A stretch of 46,947 nt of DNA from JAZDHV01 sp043810355 (GCA_043810355.1 JBDROB010000060.1:1-46947), one strand, 5' to 3'; shown: positions 24,357 through 33,230, counted from the first letter of the stretch. Numbers and translations: made by a program. The notes: generated by a model from the sequence alone, not told the origin.

Positions 24357-25254
24357 GGATGGAAAAACATTTTCATTGCCTTCAAAGCAGCTTAAGCCCC
24401 ATAACCTAAAAGGCATCTCTACTGACCTTGCTCAGCAGATACTGTATCAGATCTCTAAAAGACCTTCTTATCCAAAAGAGATTGCAAAAAATCTTAGACA
24501 AGATGAGCAAAAAATCTATTACCATATCCACAATCTTGAGAAGAATGGTATCATAAATGTGATAAGCAAAAAAGTGGAAAAAGGAGGAAAAGCCAAAGTC
24601 TATGATCTTGCTGAACCTAGTTTTTTCCTGAGTTTTAAGGAATTTGAAGAGACTCAGAAACTATTTCAAGTCAAGGAGAATTACAAGAGGTTTTTAGAGC
24701 CATTCATTGAAGATGGTATCCTTAAGGCTTTGATTATTGTAGGAAGCCCTGATCCCCATGGCCCAGAGAAAGCCAGATCAAGAGATGGATACTATGGGAT
24801 TGATCTTGCATTGTTTTTTGGAACATTCCTAAATTATGTCCCTAATATCAGTGTAAAGCTTGACACTGAGACTAGGGCTGAGGATCTTAAGAACAATAAC
24901 ATCATCCTGATTGGAGGTCCTGTTGTCAACAGCATTACTGCTAAGATCAATTCAAAATTGAGCATACGCTTTGAGCAGAATAATATAAAATCCACAATAT
25001 CAAATAAGACATACACATCTGAAGAGACTGGGCTGATTGTAAAGCTAAGATCTCCTTTTAATCCTGAAAAATCAATCCTTGTGATTGCAGGGAAAAGATT
25101 TTCAGGGACAAGGGCCACAATCATATCGTTCATAAAGCATTTTGATGATATCTGCATGGGAAACAGGCATAACAGCAAGGTTTATGCAAAAGTTGTTGAA
25201 GGTACTGACCTTGACTCAGACGGAATAGTAGATGATGTTGAGATTCTGGAATGA
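24337..25254 (+). CDS. Winged-helix protein with putative S-layer-like C-terminal domain
   Basis: A 305-residue protein. Residues about 25-90 form an ArsR-like winged helix (ISKRPSYPKEIAKNLRQ, KIYYHIHNLEKNGIINV). Residues about 115-290 carry LKALIIVGSPDPHGP, the phrase NNNIILIGGPVVNSITAKIN, an EETGLI strand and SILVIAGKRFSGTRATI. This combination resembles the IGGPxxN-containing domain of archaeal S-layer proteins, here without a signal peptide. The C-terminus has GTDLDSDGIVDD, a Ca-binding-like loop. A cytoplasmic regulator with a borrowed surface-type domain is the simplest reading. A weak GGGA precedes the ATG; the true N-terminus may begin at 24276 if a frameshift exists. Confidence 0.65.
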   Translation: MFVVKYKDGKTFSLPSKQLKPHNLKGISTDLAQQILYQISKRPSYPKEIAKNLRQDEQKIYYHIHNLEKNGIINVISKKVEKGGKAKVYDLAEPSFFLSFKEFEETQKLFQVKENYKRFLEPFIEDGILKALIIVGSPDPHGPEKARSRDGYYGIDLALFFGTFLNYVPNISVKLDTETRAEDLKNNNIILIGGPVVNSITAKINSKLSIRFEQNNIKSTISNKTYTSEETGLIVKLRSPFNPEKSILVIAGKRFSGTRATIISFIKHFDDICMGNRHNSKVYAKVVEGTDLDSDGIVDDVEILE

Positions 25255-25256
25255 TT

Positions 25257-26159
25257 TCATATCTTCATCTTTTTCAGATAGAATTCAATGGGTTTTGATC
25301 TTTCAAGCATGTCCTCAAAAAACTCTTTGTATAGTGTCACAATCCTGTCACTTCTGATTATTGTCCCAGTTGTGACTCCAAGATGCATCAGTGATAAAAA
25401 TACCTTATTTTTTGTGAGAAATACATGCATTGGAATGTATTCATCCACTACATAGATGTCTATCCTGTTGTTTTCTAGCTTTTTTCTCAGGTCATTTATC
25501 ATTTCTTTTAGGAACTGAGCTCCCAATTCCTTCTTGATTATGTTAAGGTTATACACAAGTGATTCTTTCTCTAGTATTTCAAAGAACCTTTTTCTTTTCT
25601 GGAATGCGTCTGTATATGACTTGTAGATTATTGATGCCATCTGTTTTGTTGTATGCGCATATGTAGGCCTGTTTTTTGTTATGACCTCCCTGACTTTTTG
25701 AAAATCCTTCAGGTTTGAAGGATATAATGCAAATGGGATTGACCTATGATGCACAATTGACCTGAATACCTTCCCTTCTTTGATCAGCTTTAGCAGATTA
25801 AATATAAAATCATCTCCTGACTGGATTATCTCAACATTATCTATTGTTGATTTCTTTTCAAGCAGATCCATGATTTTCTTTTGTTTATCAACCATGCTGT
25901 CAAATTTGTAATTCAAGAAATTCATTATTTTTTTGTCTGAATCCTTCATGCTGTATAAATAAGGTTTTTTCTCAGATTTTTCTATCAACTGTAATCTTAT
26001 TAAGTCATTGAGATAGGAGTATATCCTTCCTTTTGGTATTTTTGTCTCATTGCATATATTATTTGCCCCTAAATCTTTTTTATAGAGAGCCTCTAGGATA
26101 AGTATATGCTTGTCACTAAGGTCAAACCCCTGCTGAAGTTCTTGAAATATCTGCTCCAT
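25257..26159 (-). CDS. TrmB-family transcriptional regulator
   Basis: A 300-residue protein with an N-terminal winged helix (residues about 15-75: LSDKHILILEALYKKDLG, NNICNETKIPKGRIYSYL) and a coiled helix 80-110. The C-terminal sensor domain resembles the phospholipase-D-like fold of TrmB proteins (RSIVHHRSIPFALYPS, IDIYVVDEYIPMHVFLTK and KVFLSLMH strands). Such proteins bind sugars or other small ligands to control transport and metabolism. It is convergent with the winged-helix/S-layer-like gene (stops two bases apart) and divergent from the unknown gene at 26277, which it may control. Ligand unknown. Confidence 0.75.
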   Translation of the reverse strand: MEQIFQELQQGFDLSDKHILILEALYKKDLGANNICNETKIPKGRIYSYLNDLIRLQLIEKSEKKPYLYSMKDSDKKIMNFLNYKFDSMVDKQKKIMDLLEKKSTIDNVEIIQSGDDFIFNLLKLIKEGKVFRSIVHHRSIPFALYPSNLKDFQKVREVITKNRPTYAHTTKQMASIIYKSYTDAFQKRKRFFEILEKESLVYNLNIIKKELGAQFLKEMINDLRKKLENNRIDIYVVDEYIPMHVFLTKNKVFLSLMHLGVTTGTIIRSDRIVTLYKEFFEDMLERSKPIEFYLKKMKI

Positions 26160-26233
26160 GATCCGTAAGAATCACTTTAATTATTAAAATCTTTCTGTAA
26201 AAAACACGAAAAATCATTTTTTTGTAGGTAATG

Positions 26234-26243
26234 TATATAAAAG
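26234..26243 (+). promoter_or_regulatory. TATA box of the unknown gene pair
   Basis: TATATAAAAG lies 34-43 bases before the ATG at 26277, in the 117-base spacer shared with the divergent TrmB-type gene. Confidence 0.5.
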
Positions 26244-26276
26244 GTATTTGATGTTTATGGATATTGAGATTCAACA

Positions 26277-26693
26277 ATGTCACATTATAAAGAACCTCCT
26301 CAAGGTATGCATTTGCCTAAAGAACCAGACCCATCCAATGTTCATTCTCTTGAAGAAGCAAGACAATTGATCCACTTCTATGCAGACGCACATGATGGTT
26401 ATAAAGCACTTACAGCTCTCCTTATGGCAAGTCCGACATTGCCTGAGACCAGAGATCAAAATAATGGAAGAGATCCTTTTCTGCCTCATGAAACAGATCC
26501 TGAATTTGACATATCATATATTGTTTTAGGTGCATGTGAATGCAGTAATTCAGCAGGAAATGGCTTAGCTAAAATTGTCCCCTCAGTTGAATTGTTGTAT
26601 GGTAGGGGTTTACCAACCAAAGAGACAATAATTGAGATATTATCACAAAGAGAAAGACTCCCTCATAGATTTTTAGAAGGATTAAGGCACTGA
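26277..26693 (+). CDS. Hypothetical protein, 138 residues
   Basis: Soluble acidic protein with a Pro/His-rich start (MSHYKEPPQGMHLPKEPDPS) and a helical stretch HSLEEARQLIHFYADAHDGY, with KALTALLMASPTLPE after it. A domain around GACECSNSAGNGLAKIV follows and it ends LPHRFLEGLRH. No signal peptide or membrane helix. Two closely spaced cysteines (GACEC) are the only potential metal or redox site. No family was recognised. It has a good TATA box, and a second unknown gene follows 61 bases later, so the two may be functionally linked. Confidence 0.55.
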   Translation: MSHYKEPPQGMHLPKEPDPSNVHSLEEARQLIHFYADAHDGYKALTALLMASPTLPETRDQNNGRDPFLPHETDPEFDISYIVLGACECSNSAGNGLAKIVPSVELLYGRGLPTKETIIEILSQRERLPHRFLEGLRH

Positions 26694-26754
26694 TTAGTTT
26701 ATCATAACTAAACCTGATCAAATTGTTCAAGAAAAATATAAGACATTAACGACA

Positions 26755-27342
26755 ATGGCACTAAAAGAAGAAACTCAACAAATGACATGCATTTCAGAAT
26801 TGTTATCTTTCTCCCAATCTCATTTATTAGGCTTGAGATCTTGCTTTAGTAAAGCCAGATCATTTGTTCATGATTTTGCTAACAGGCATATTGACGATGC
26901 AGTTGAAACATATCATTATGCTTATGATCCATTATTTCACCTTCATCAGATTTATGAGATCTGGGCATATTGTGATGAACAGTCAGTTCTAGGAAGAAAT
27001 CTGACTAGAAAAGAAGCATCTTATGAATGGTCATCATCACCAAAAGCAGAAGAATTTAGGGATAATTACCGAACTAAATCTCAATCTCCTAAAGAAAGGC
27101 ATATGGCTAACAAGTTATACACTCAAGCTCTTGAAATATGGGATTATGGTGATTCAAGAAGTGTTCAAGAGAAAAGACATATTCAAAGAGAAGAGTTGAT
27201 TTCTGATTGGATTTCAAGTGGTAGAGCTCATCAATTCGCAAATGACTATAATCATAGAGTAAGGGAAAGAGTGCTTAAATCTAGCAACAGGTTCAGAATC
27301 TTAGGATATATTGTAGATTTATCCTCACCAAATAAGAATTAA
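26755..27342 (+). CDS. Hypothetical protein with internal duplication
   Basis: A 195-residue, mostly helical protein. Residues 67-105 and 126-165 are copies of one another sharing the pattern E-I-W-x-Y-x-D-x-x-S-V, then R-x-x-x-(K/R)-E, W-x-S-S, A-x-x-F and D/N-Y. Each copy would be a helix-loop-helix unit of about 40 residues. They recall the short E-x-W helical modules of DUF2934-type proteins, but this is only a resemblance. Its stop overlaps the stop of the convergent AK6-like kinase by four bases. Function unknown. Confidence 0.55.
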   Translation: MALKEETQQMTCISELLSFSQSHLLGLRSCFSKARSFVHDFANRHIDDAVETYHYAYDPLFHLHQIYEIWAYCDEQSVLGRNLTRKEASYEWSSSPKAEEFRDNYRTKSQSPKERHMANKLYTQALEIWDYGDSRSVQEKRHIQREELISDWISSGRAHQFANDYNHRVRERVLKSSNRFRILGYIVDLSSPNKN

Positions 27343-27824
27343 AATTTGATTAATTTCTTTAAATCTGATAGATGAATCATTTTACCTGTATCAATCAGAA
27401 TAATTTTATGATTTTTCTCATTCGCTTCATTAAAGCAGATGTCAAATATCTCTGCATCTAGGTTCTCTCTCACTTTTTCCTTCCCATACTTCCTTTTCTT
27501 CAGCCTATTCTCAAGAATTTTTAAGTCACACTTAGTCACAACACAAAGATCAACATATTTCTTAGGGACAAAATGAGAAAGATGTGAATCAATCACTAAA
27601 CTCTCTTCTGATTCCTTAATCAGATCAACAAGCGCCTTTGCTAATTTTTTAGTATCAATAATCTTTGTCTTCCTCTTCTTGTCAAACCCCTCGCTCAATT
27701 GATTTTCAAGAACAACCTTGTTCACATCAACATATTTAAAACCAAAAGCTTTTGAAATCTTTTTCGCAATCTCTGTCTTCCCAGTTCCTGGTGTTCCTGT
27801 TACAATGATGACTTTTTTTATCAT
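27339..27824 (-). CDS. AK6/Fap7-type adenylate kinase-like NTPase
   Basis: A 161-residue P-loop kinase. MIKKVIIVTGTPGTGKTEIA contains the Walker A motif GTPGTGKT. A DVNKVV segment, the LVIDSHLSHF strand and the lid-like RLKKRKYGKEKVREN are characteristic of archaeal AK6 (hCINAP/Fap7) proteins, which have adenylate kinase/ATPase activity and assist late 40S/30S maturation. The start at 27824 is preferred to an in-frame codon eight residues earlier because the family begins directly at the first strand. No clear ribosome-binding site. Confidence 0.88.
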   Translation of the reverse strand: MIKKVIIVTGTPGTGKTEIAKKISKAFGFKYVDVNKVVLENQLSEGFDKKRKTKIIDTKKLAKALVDLIKESEESLVIDSHLSHFVPKKYVDLCVVTKCDLKILENRLKKRKYGKEKVRENLDAEIFDICFNEANEKNHKIILIDTGKMIHLSDLKKLIKF

Positions 27825-27898
27825 ATCAGGATCTAATAAAAGAGACAATAAAAATGTTTCTGTTGAATATTAATAACATCCTATTTTCCAACAGATAA

Positions 27899-27908
27899 TT
27901 TTTTAAAT
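27899..27908 (+). promoter_or_regulatory. TATA box of gpsA, leaderless arrangement
   Basis: TTTTTTAAAT lies 22-31 bases before the gpsA ATG and there is no ribosome-binding site, which together indicate a leaderless message. Confidence 0.5.
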
Positions 27909-27929
27909 GATTGATAAGAACTTAAATCA

Positions 27930-28940
27930 ATGGTAAAAAAGATATCAATCATTGGATGTGGCGCTTTTGGTTATGCTATCTCCCTCCTTCTTTCAAGGAC
28001 TCATAAGGATATTGATATTTTTATCTATGATGTTAATATGGAATATATTGAAGGTCTGAAAAACAACAGAAAGCATCCTTTCTTTTATTCTGAATTGATT
28101 ATTAATTATAATCTTATTCCAACAGGAAATATTAATGAATGCTTGGATGGAACAGATATTGTTATCATGGCTATTCCTGCTCAATTGATGAGAAAAGCAT
28201 CTGAATCAATTAAAGATTATATTCCTCAAAATGCAATTATTCTGAACCTTGCCAAGGCGCTTGAAGACAGGACAAATCTAAGGATGTCACAGGTGATAAA
28301 AGAGGTCCTGAACACCAAAAACCCTGTAGCGTCATTATCTGGAGGTATGATCGCAGATGATGTTGCCCATGGATATCCTGTAGGCGCTGAGATTGGATGT
28401 GAAAATGACGAAGCTCTCCATATCCTCAATAAGGTATTCAAGCCTACAACAATCCATGTTGAAATAACTAATGATATTGCTTGTGTTGAATTTGGAGGTG
28501 CTTTTAAGAATGTGATCTCAATTGGTGCAGGCATCATCGATGGCCTAGGATTAGGTGTCTCCTCAAAATCCTTTTTTATAGCTCAAAGTCTGAAAGAGAT
28601 TGAGAAACTGGCCATCATTCTTGGTTCTGACTATAAATCATTCCATACTTCATCTAATTCTTGGATAGGTGACATTACAACCTCTTGTTTTGGTGACACT
28701 AGGAACAGGTATTTTGGAGAGTTGATTGGACAAGGTTCTGACTATGAAAAAGCAGTCAATATCCTAGATAGCCAGAGAAAGCATGCTGAAGGTCTTGCAA
28801 CATTAAAAGTTGTAAAAGAATTGATTGATAAGCACCATATCCATGCCCCTTTCATCAACACAATATATGATGTTGTTTACAATAAGCATGATGCAAGAAA
28901 GAATTTTGAAAGGATTTCCCTTATCCAGAATATGGTCTAG
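27930..28940 (+). CDS. gpsA: NAD(P)-dependent glycerol-3-phosphate dehydrogenase (GpsA type)
   Basis: A 336-residue enzyme reducing dihydroxyacetone phosphate to sn-glycerol-3-P. The Rossmann motif GCGAFGYAIS is at residue 9, MAIPAQLMR follows, and the catalytic Lys lies in the GGAFKNVISIGAGIIDGLGLG segment. SWIGDITTSCFGDTRNRYFG and GELIGQG form the substrate domain. This is the bacterial-type enzyme, giving the glycerol phosphate stereoisomer opposite to the archaeal lipid backbone (glycerol-1-P). It may serve redox balance, glycerol-3-P catabolism or acquired lipid chemistry. Confidence 0.92.
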   Translation: MVKKISIIGCGAFGYAISLLLSRTHKDIDIFIYDVNMEYIEGLKNNRKHPFFYSELIINYNLIPTGNINECLDGTDIVIMAIPAQLMRKASESIKDYIPQNAIILNLAKALEDRTNLRMSQVIKEVLNTKNPVASLSGGMIADDVAHGYPVGAEIGCENDEALHILNKVFKPTTIHVEITNDIACVEFGGAFKNVISIGAGIIDGLGLGVSSKSFFIAQSLKEIEKLAIILGSDYKSFHTSSNSWIGDITTSCFGDTRNRYFGELIGQGSDYEKAVNILDSQRKHAEGLATLKVVKELIDKHHIHAPFINTIYDVVYNKHDARKNFERISLIQNMV

Positions 28941-28949
28941 ATATGACTC

Positions 28950-30773
28950 TTAATCTGATTTATTTTCTTGTCTTGCTTTTTCTCTTTCCTGAAAAGCCTT
29001 GTTTTTCTGAAAAACTTTCACATCCTTCTTAGTCTTTTCTTGTTTTTTGTTAAAATCTTTTTTCGGAATAAATTTTTTCACATATTTGGATAGATAATGC
29101 TTTTTATTAACTTTTTGTATCACAACAGCAATTATCAGGAAAATAACAATATAAATTAAAGATGTTATTATATTGCTGCCTAGATCACCTAATCCATAAT
29201 TGAATAGCACAGATTTCTTCAATAACCCTTCAGCAACGACAAATGGGTTTGATTGGGCAATTTTGATCAGATGATATGGCATGCCTTCAATTGGGAATAT
29301 CAATCCTGACATTATCAGCAATAGGAATGATACAACAACTGATGCCAATGTTGAGGTCATCTCAGAATTGAATAAGTATCCGATTGCCATCCCTATCAAT
29401 ATAAAAAGTGTTGTGATGATTATCAATATTACTATTGTTGTCAGGATTGAGAAGATAAGATTAGGTATGAATATGAATGTTATCAACAGCATGATCACTA
29501 GCATTGCTATCATGATTATTAACGCAGACAAGTAAGTGGCAAAAAAGAATGTAAGATCTTTTGTTGGGGTTATGAAATTCCTAAAATATGCCTTGCTCTC
29601 CTTTTCCATTATGACTAATGTTGATGCAAGTATTATTGCTGAAAACATGATTATTAGCACTATAAGTCCAGGAAAAATATAGTCTAGATGGGATTTGTCA
29701 GTTATCACTGGCTTCATCTTTGTCTGAATTGGATTTACAATAGTCTCTGAATCTTTGACATTGATCGCCTCAACGCTTGTGTCAATCTCATTCAATGCTT
29801 TCCTTATCTTGACTATATTCTGGAGGCTAGAGCTTGTCCTGTCATTGATTTCATTCACTTTTTCAGAGATGTCTTTTCTTGTGATTATTGCAGTGTCAAG
29901 CTTTCCTTTTGCATCACCTACTGAATCTCCCATCTCATCTACCATTTCATCCAGCTTGTTGGTATTATTCTTGATTATTCTCTTGGCATCATTCAGCCAA
30001 TTTCTTGTCTCTCTCACCCTGTCATTTATTGAATCGCTTCCAGAAACATTTCCAAGGTTTTCTATGTCAGATGCGACTGACCCTAATGCACTATTCGATT
30101 TTTCAATCACAATATCAACCAAATACACTATGTAATCAGAAGTGTTTGATATGTCATTCAAATGGAAGTCACCGATATCAACATAAAGGTCCAATTCATC
30201 AAGATTGGTTTTTATTTCTTCCACTTCCTTTGCTATCATTGTGTAATCATTGGTGAAATCAACTACTACAGTGTTTTGATTTCTTATCTCTTCTTGAGCA
30301 GCCAGCAATTTTCCTAATATCACATCAGTTAGGTCCACACTCAATTCTTTTGACCTTGATTTCAGTTTCTCGCTTATCATGTCCCTGATTGCCCACACAA
30401 GATTTATCTTGGAATAATCAACATGGAAAACAATCTCATTTGAAGCATTAGTATTCTCAATATCTAGGTCTGGCGGGAACACAATGCAGATATGAAGCCT
30501 TCCCTCTTTTATGTCTTCAATGCACTCATTTTCTGTGTTTGATTTGACTATTGAAAATTGTTGTTCTGACAGCTTGTCTATAAATGAGTTTGTCAGGTCA
30601 TTGTATGATTCTGAGAAGACACCTATGTTCACGCTGAAGATATTGGCATTGTCAAATGCTAGCCCAACTAGCAGCACTATCAGCATTGGTCCAAGTATCA
30701 CTATTAATGCAGAGCTCTTTGACCTTAACAATAGCCTGATATTCTTTTTTATTATGCTTATTATTTTGCTCAT
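28950..30773 (-). CDS. ABC-2 type exporter permease
   Basis: A 607-residue permease. One membrane helix near residues 20-40 is followed by an approximately 330-residue external domain rich in predicted coiled coil (residues about 190-330, with repeated NLGNVSGSD-, DEMVDEMGDSV- and NEINDRTSS-like heptads). Five or six helices then lie between about 365 and 555. This is the YhgE/Pip- or ABC2_membrane_3-like layout. The basic C-terminal tail (about 560-607) is strongly charged. Its start overlaps the ATPase stop by four bases, so the two form one exporter. Substrate unknown; lipid, polysaccharide or toxin export are all possible. Confidence 0.87.
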   Translation of the reverse strand: MSKIISIIKKNIRLLLRSKSSALIVILGPMLIVLLVGLAFDNANIFSVNIGVFSESYNDLTNSFIDKLSEQQFSIVKSNTENECIEDIKEGRLHICIVFPPDLDIENTNASNEIVFHVDYSKINLVWAIRDMISEKLKSRSKELSVDLTDVILGKLLAAQEEIRNQNTVVVDFTNDYTMIAKEVEEIKTNLDELDLYVDIGDFHLNDISNTSDYIVYLVDIVIEKSNSALGSVASDIENLGNVSGSDSINDRVRETRNWLNDAKRIIKNNTNKLDEMVDEMGDSVGDAKGKLDTAIITRKDISEKVNEINDRTSSSLQNIVKIRKALNEIDTSVEAINVKDSETIVNPIQTKMKPVITDKSHLDYIFPGLIVLIIMFSAIILASTLVIMEKESKAYFRNFITPTKDLTFFFATYLSALIIMIAMLVIMLLITFIFIPNLIFSILTTIVILIIITTLFILIGMAIGYLFNSEMTSTLASVVVSFLLLIMSGLIFPIEGMPYHLIKIAQSNPFVVAEGLLKKSVLFNYGLGDLGSNIITSLIYIVIFLIIAVVIQKVNKKHYLSKYVKKFIPKKDFNKKQEKTKKDVKVFQKNKAFQEREKARQENKSD

Positions 30774-31924
30774 TTTTTTGTTTTTGTTATTATATCCTCA
30801 AAAATATCTCTAAGGTCTGGTTTTTCAATCTTGATATTGACAATCTTCTCTTTTGAATGTTCTATGATTTTTATCAAGCCATCAAGTACATCCCCTGCAT
30901 TTGATGTATGCACAATCAGTTTATGGTCTTTGATGACAACTTTTTTTATTATTAGTCTTTTTCCTGATATTGATTTCTCAATCCTGGAATAGTTTCCAGG
31001 CGTGGTCTCAATATGTATTTCTTCCTCTTTCCTGTACATTTCTCCAAGATTCTCTGAAGTGCATACTTTTACTACTGTCTTGTTGTGCAGGATTGCTATT
31101 CTGTTGCAAAGATGCTCGATTTCCTGCAGGAAATGTGATGCAATGATTATTGTTGTCCCTTGCTCATTTATTTTTTTGACTAGACCCATCATTTCCCTTC
31201 TTAAAAAAGGATCGAGATCTGCAGTTGGCTCATCCAGTATCAATACTTTTGGTGAATGTATCATTGAGCATGCAATGTCAAGCCTTTTCTGCATTCCTCC
31301 TGACAGGTCTCCTGCTAATGTTTTATTTGAATCACTCAGTTCCATCAGGTCCAGAAGCTCTTTCGCCCTCTTTTGTGCATCACTTTTTCGCAATCCATAT
31401 AATGATGCAAAATGCAAGAGATTTTCTTCTGCAGTCAACTTCTTATAGAAAGAGGATTCTTGCGATGCAAATCCAAAATAGTTCTCTATGTCTTTCCTAT
31501 TCTTAAAAACTGATTCATAATCGCTTTTTTCATATAATTTTATTTTTACATCTCCTTTTTCAGGCTCAATAAATCCAATTAATATGTTTAAAATTGTTGT
31601 CTTTCCGCTTCCGCTTAATCCTATGATGCCGAACAGATCTCCTTGGTCTATCTCAAAATTGATATTTCTCAAGACATCATTGTCTTTGAATGACTTGTTC
31701 ACATTCTCAAATTTTATTATCGTGCCTGTATGAAATCTTTTCTTTTCTTTTTCTTTTTTCTGCTTCTTTTCCTTGATCTTGCCAAGCTCGATATCAATTA
31801 TTTTCTCATCAAATCCTAGATTTGAAAGGGATTTCCTTATCTCACTTTTTGATACTCCTTTATTTATAGAATTAGCTATCACATCTTTTACTTCTTTGAC
31901 TGCCTTCACCTCTTTTTTACCCAT
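30770..31924 (-). CDS. ABC transporter ATP-binding protein with N-terminal helical extension
   Basis: A 384-residue ATPase. Residues about 65-300 contain Walker A GLSGSGKTT (102-110), the signature LSGGMQKR, Walker B VLILDEPTADLD and the switch ASHFLQE. Residues 1-65 form an unusual helical extension (VKDVIANSINKGVSKSEI, LSNLGFDEKIIDIEL) resembling a UBA-like three-helix bundle followed by a Lys/Glu linker. The C-terminal 70 residues form a small regulatory domain. It drives the downstream permease, translationally coupled by a four-base overlap. Confidence 0.92.
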   Translation of the reverse strand: MGKKEVKAVKEVKDVIANSINKGVSKSEIRKSLSNLGFDEKIIDIELGKIKEKKQKKEKEKKRFHTGTIIKFENVNKSFKDNDVLRNINFEIDQGDLFGIIGLSGSGKTTILNILIGFIEPEKGDVKIKLYEKSDYESVFKNRKDIENYFGFASQESSFYKKLTAEENLLHFASLYGLRKSDAQKRAKELLDLMELSDSNKTLAGDLSGGMQKRLDIACSMIHSPKVLILDEPTADLDPFLRREMMGLVKKINEQGTTIIIASHFLQEIEHLCNRIAILHNKTVVKVCTSENLGEMYRKEEEIHIETTPGNYSRIEKSISGKRLIIKKVVIKDHKLIVHTSNAGDVLDGLIKIIEHSKEKIVNIKIEKPDLRDIFEDIITKTKK

Positions 31925-31985
31925 TTTATTGATATTGTTAATATTTTATTAATTCTGATTATTCAATTATTTATCTGGCTGATAT

Positions 31986-32300
31986 TTACCCATTTCTGGC
32001 GTTATCAAGACATTCTATAAATTCATCATTTTGATTCCATTGGCATGTTCCTTTTACACATGAGCATTCTGTTAGTTTTACACAACCATATTCTTCCTTA
32101 TACTCGCAGGTTGAGAAAAATCCACCACCAATATCCTGATCTGTCTTTAATATGCATAATTGGGATGAGCAACCTCCAATTGCACATTCATCATCATTAT
32201 TGCATTCTGTTTGATATGTTGCAAGAGTAGTTGTGGTCTCATCAATTTCACTGCATCCTTCAATGATTAAAATCAAGGATACTACTAAAATTATGTACAT
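31986..32300 (-). CDS. Cysteine-rich lipoprotein (eight-cysteine-cluster-like)
   Basis: A 104-residue protein from the ATG at 32300 (MYIILVVSLILIIEGCSEI), a lipoprotein signal with lipobox IEGC. A Thr-rich linker leads to a compact domain with cysteines in the pattern TEC-x4-EC-x4-C-x4-C, then STCEY, YGC, TECSC and GTC. This resembles the small 'eight-cysteine-cluster' domains of archaeal and bacterial surface proteins, probably stabilised by disulfides. A longer start nine codons upstream is possible but would place charged residues before the signal. It follows the ABC exporter genes in the same direction. Confidence 0.65.
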   Translation of the reverse strand: MYIILVVSLILIIEGCSEIDETTTTLATYQTECNNDDECAIGGCSSQLCILKTDQDIGGGFFSTCEYKEEYGCVKLTECSCVKGTCQWNQNDEFIECLDNARNG

Positions 32301-32414
32301 TCCTGACCTTACAGTTGCCACTACCATCTAATTTATGATTAGAATTTGAGATATATAAAACTTTTCTTATTTATCTCTCTGTCTAAAAAGATTAAGTGTT
32401 GTAATTTGTTTTTA

Positions 32415-33230
32415 CTAATATTTTTTACTGATATAGAAATAATCAACCAAGAGATATCCGATTAAAGCTATTACTGCGCCAATTATGATCCATAATGCAA
32501 TATTCGGCTCTTGGACTTGCACTATTGTTCTTACTGCCTCAGTTGTAGCAGTTGGAATAGTGCTTGTTGTTGAAGTTGCTGAACTCAAGGTTGTTGTAGT
32601 CACATTAGGTAAAGCGCTTATTGCCTGTGCTCCTGCACCTGATGCTGCATTTGCCACAGAACCTGCTGTTGACGCAGCTGAATCTACAACTGCTTCAACT
32701 CCAGTTGAAGCTGCTACATCTACGACTTTTTCAGCACTTTCTCTTGCAACCTCATTCATGGTTGCTTTTGCTGCTTCACTTGCTGTTAGACTAGCAGCAC
32801 TCATATCTGCACCTGTAGTTAAAAATGATCGAGCAAAGAAATTGTTTCTAAAAAACTGAACTGTAAATGCAAATGCTCCTACTATTGCTGCAACAGGCAA
32901 TATTGCCCTTAGTTTTTCCTTGATTCCATAGGTGCTTTTTGGAGCAATTATTATGTATTTGTTCGCAAGCTTGTAATGAAGCACTTCTCTTCCTTTCTCG
33001 CTATAATGGAACTCTTCTGCTTCAATCAACCCTACTTTAATCAAAGCCTGCAGATTGTAATGGACAGTTGACATTGGTAGATTAAGATTTTTTGAGATAT
33101 CTGATTCAGTTGAAGTGTTATCTGCCAGATAATCAAGAATGCTCCTGCATGAATCATTATTTATTACCTGTGCCAGCTTCTTGGTCTGGTCCTCTTTCAG
33201 GTTGACTAATAAAAACGAATTCTTTGCCAT
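32415..33230 (-). CDS. Membrane-anchored winged-helix regulator
   Basis: A 271-residue protein from the ATG at 33230 (MAKNSFLLVNLKEDQTKKLA). Residues about 10-95 form an ArsR-like winged helix (SCRSILDYLADNTSTESDIS, MSTVHYNLQALIKVGLIEAE). A membrane helix at about 112-130 (LPVAAIVGAFAFTVQFF) leads to a roughly 110-residue Ala/Ser/Thr-rich segment. A second helix near the C-terminus (IIIGAVIALIGYLLVDYFY) follows. The DNA-binding domain would be cytoplasmic and the low-complexity loop external, a one-component membrane sensor. A TATA box (TTTTTAAATATT at about 33250-33261) about 25 bases upstream suggests a leaderless message and rules out the upstream frame. Confidence 0.75.
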   Translation of the reverse strand: MAKNSFLLVNLKEDQTKKLAQVINNDSCRSILDYLADNTSTESDISKNLNLPMSTVHYNLQALIKVGLIEAEEFHYSEKGREVLHYKLANKYIIIAPKSTYGIKEKLRAILPVAAIVGAFAFTVQFFRNNFFARSFLTTGADMSAASLTASEAAKATMNEVARESAEKVVDVAASTGVEAVVDSAASTAGSVANAASGAGAQAISALPNVTTTTLSSATSTTSTIPTATTEAVRTIVQVQEPNIALWIIIGAVIALIGYLLVDYFYISKKY

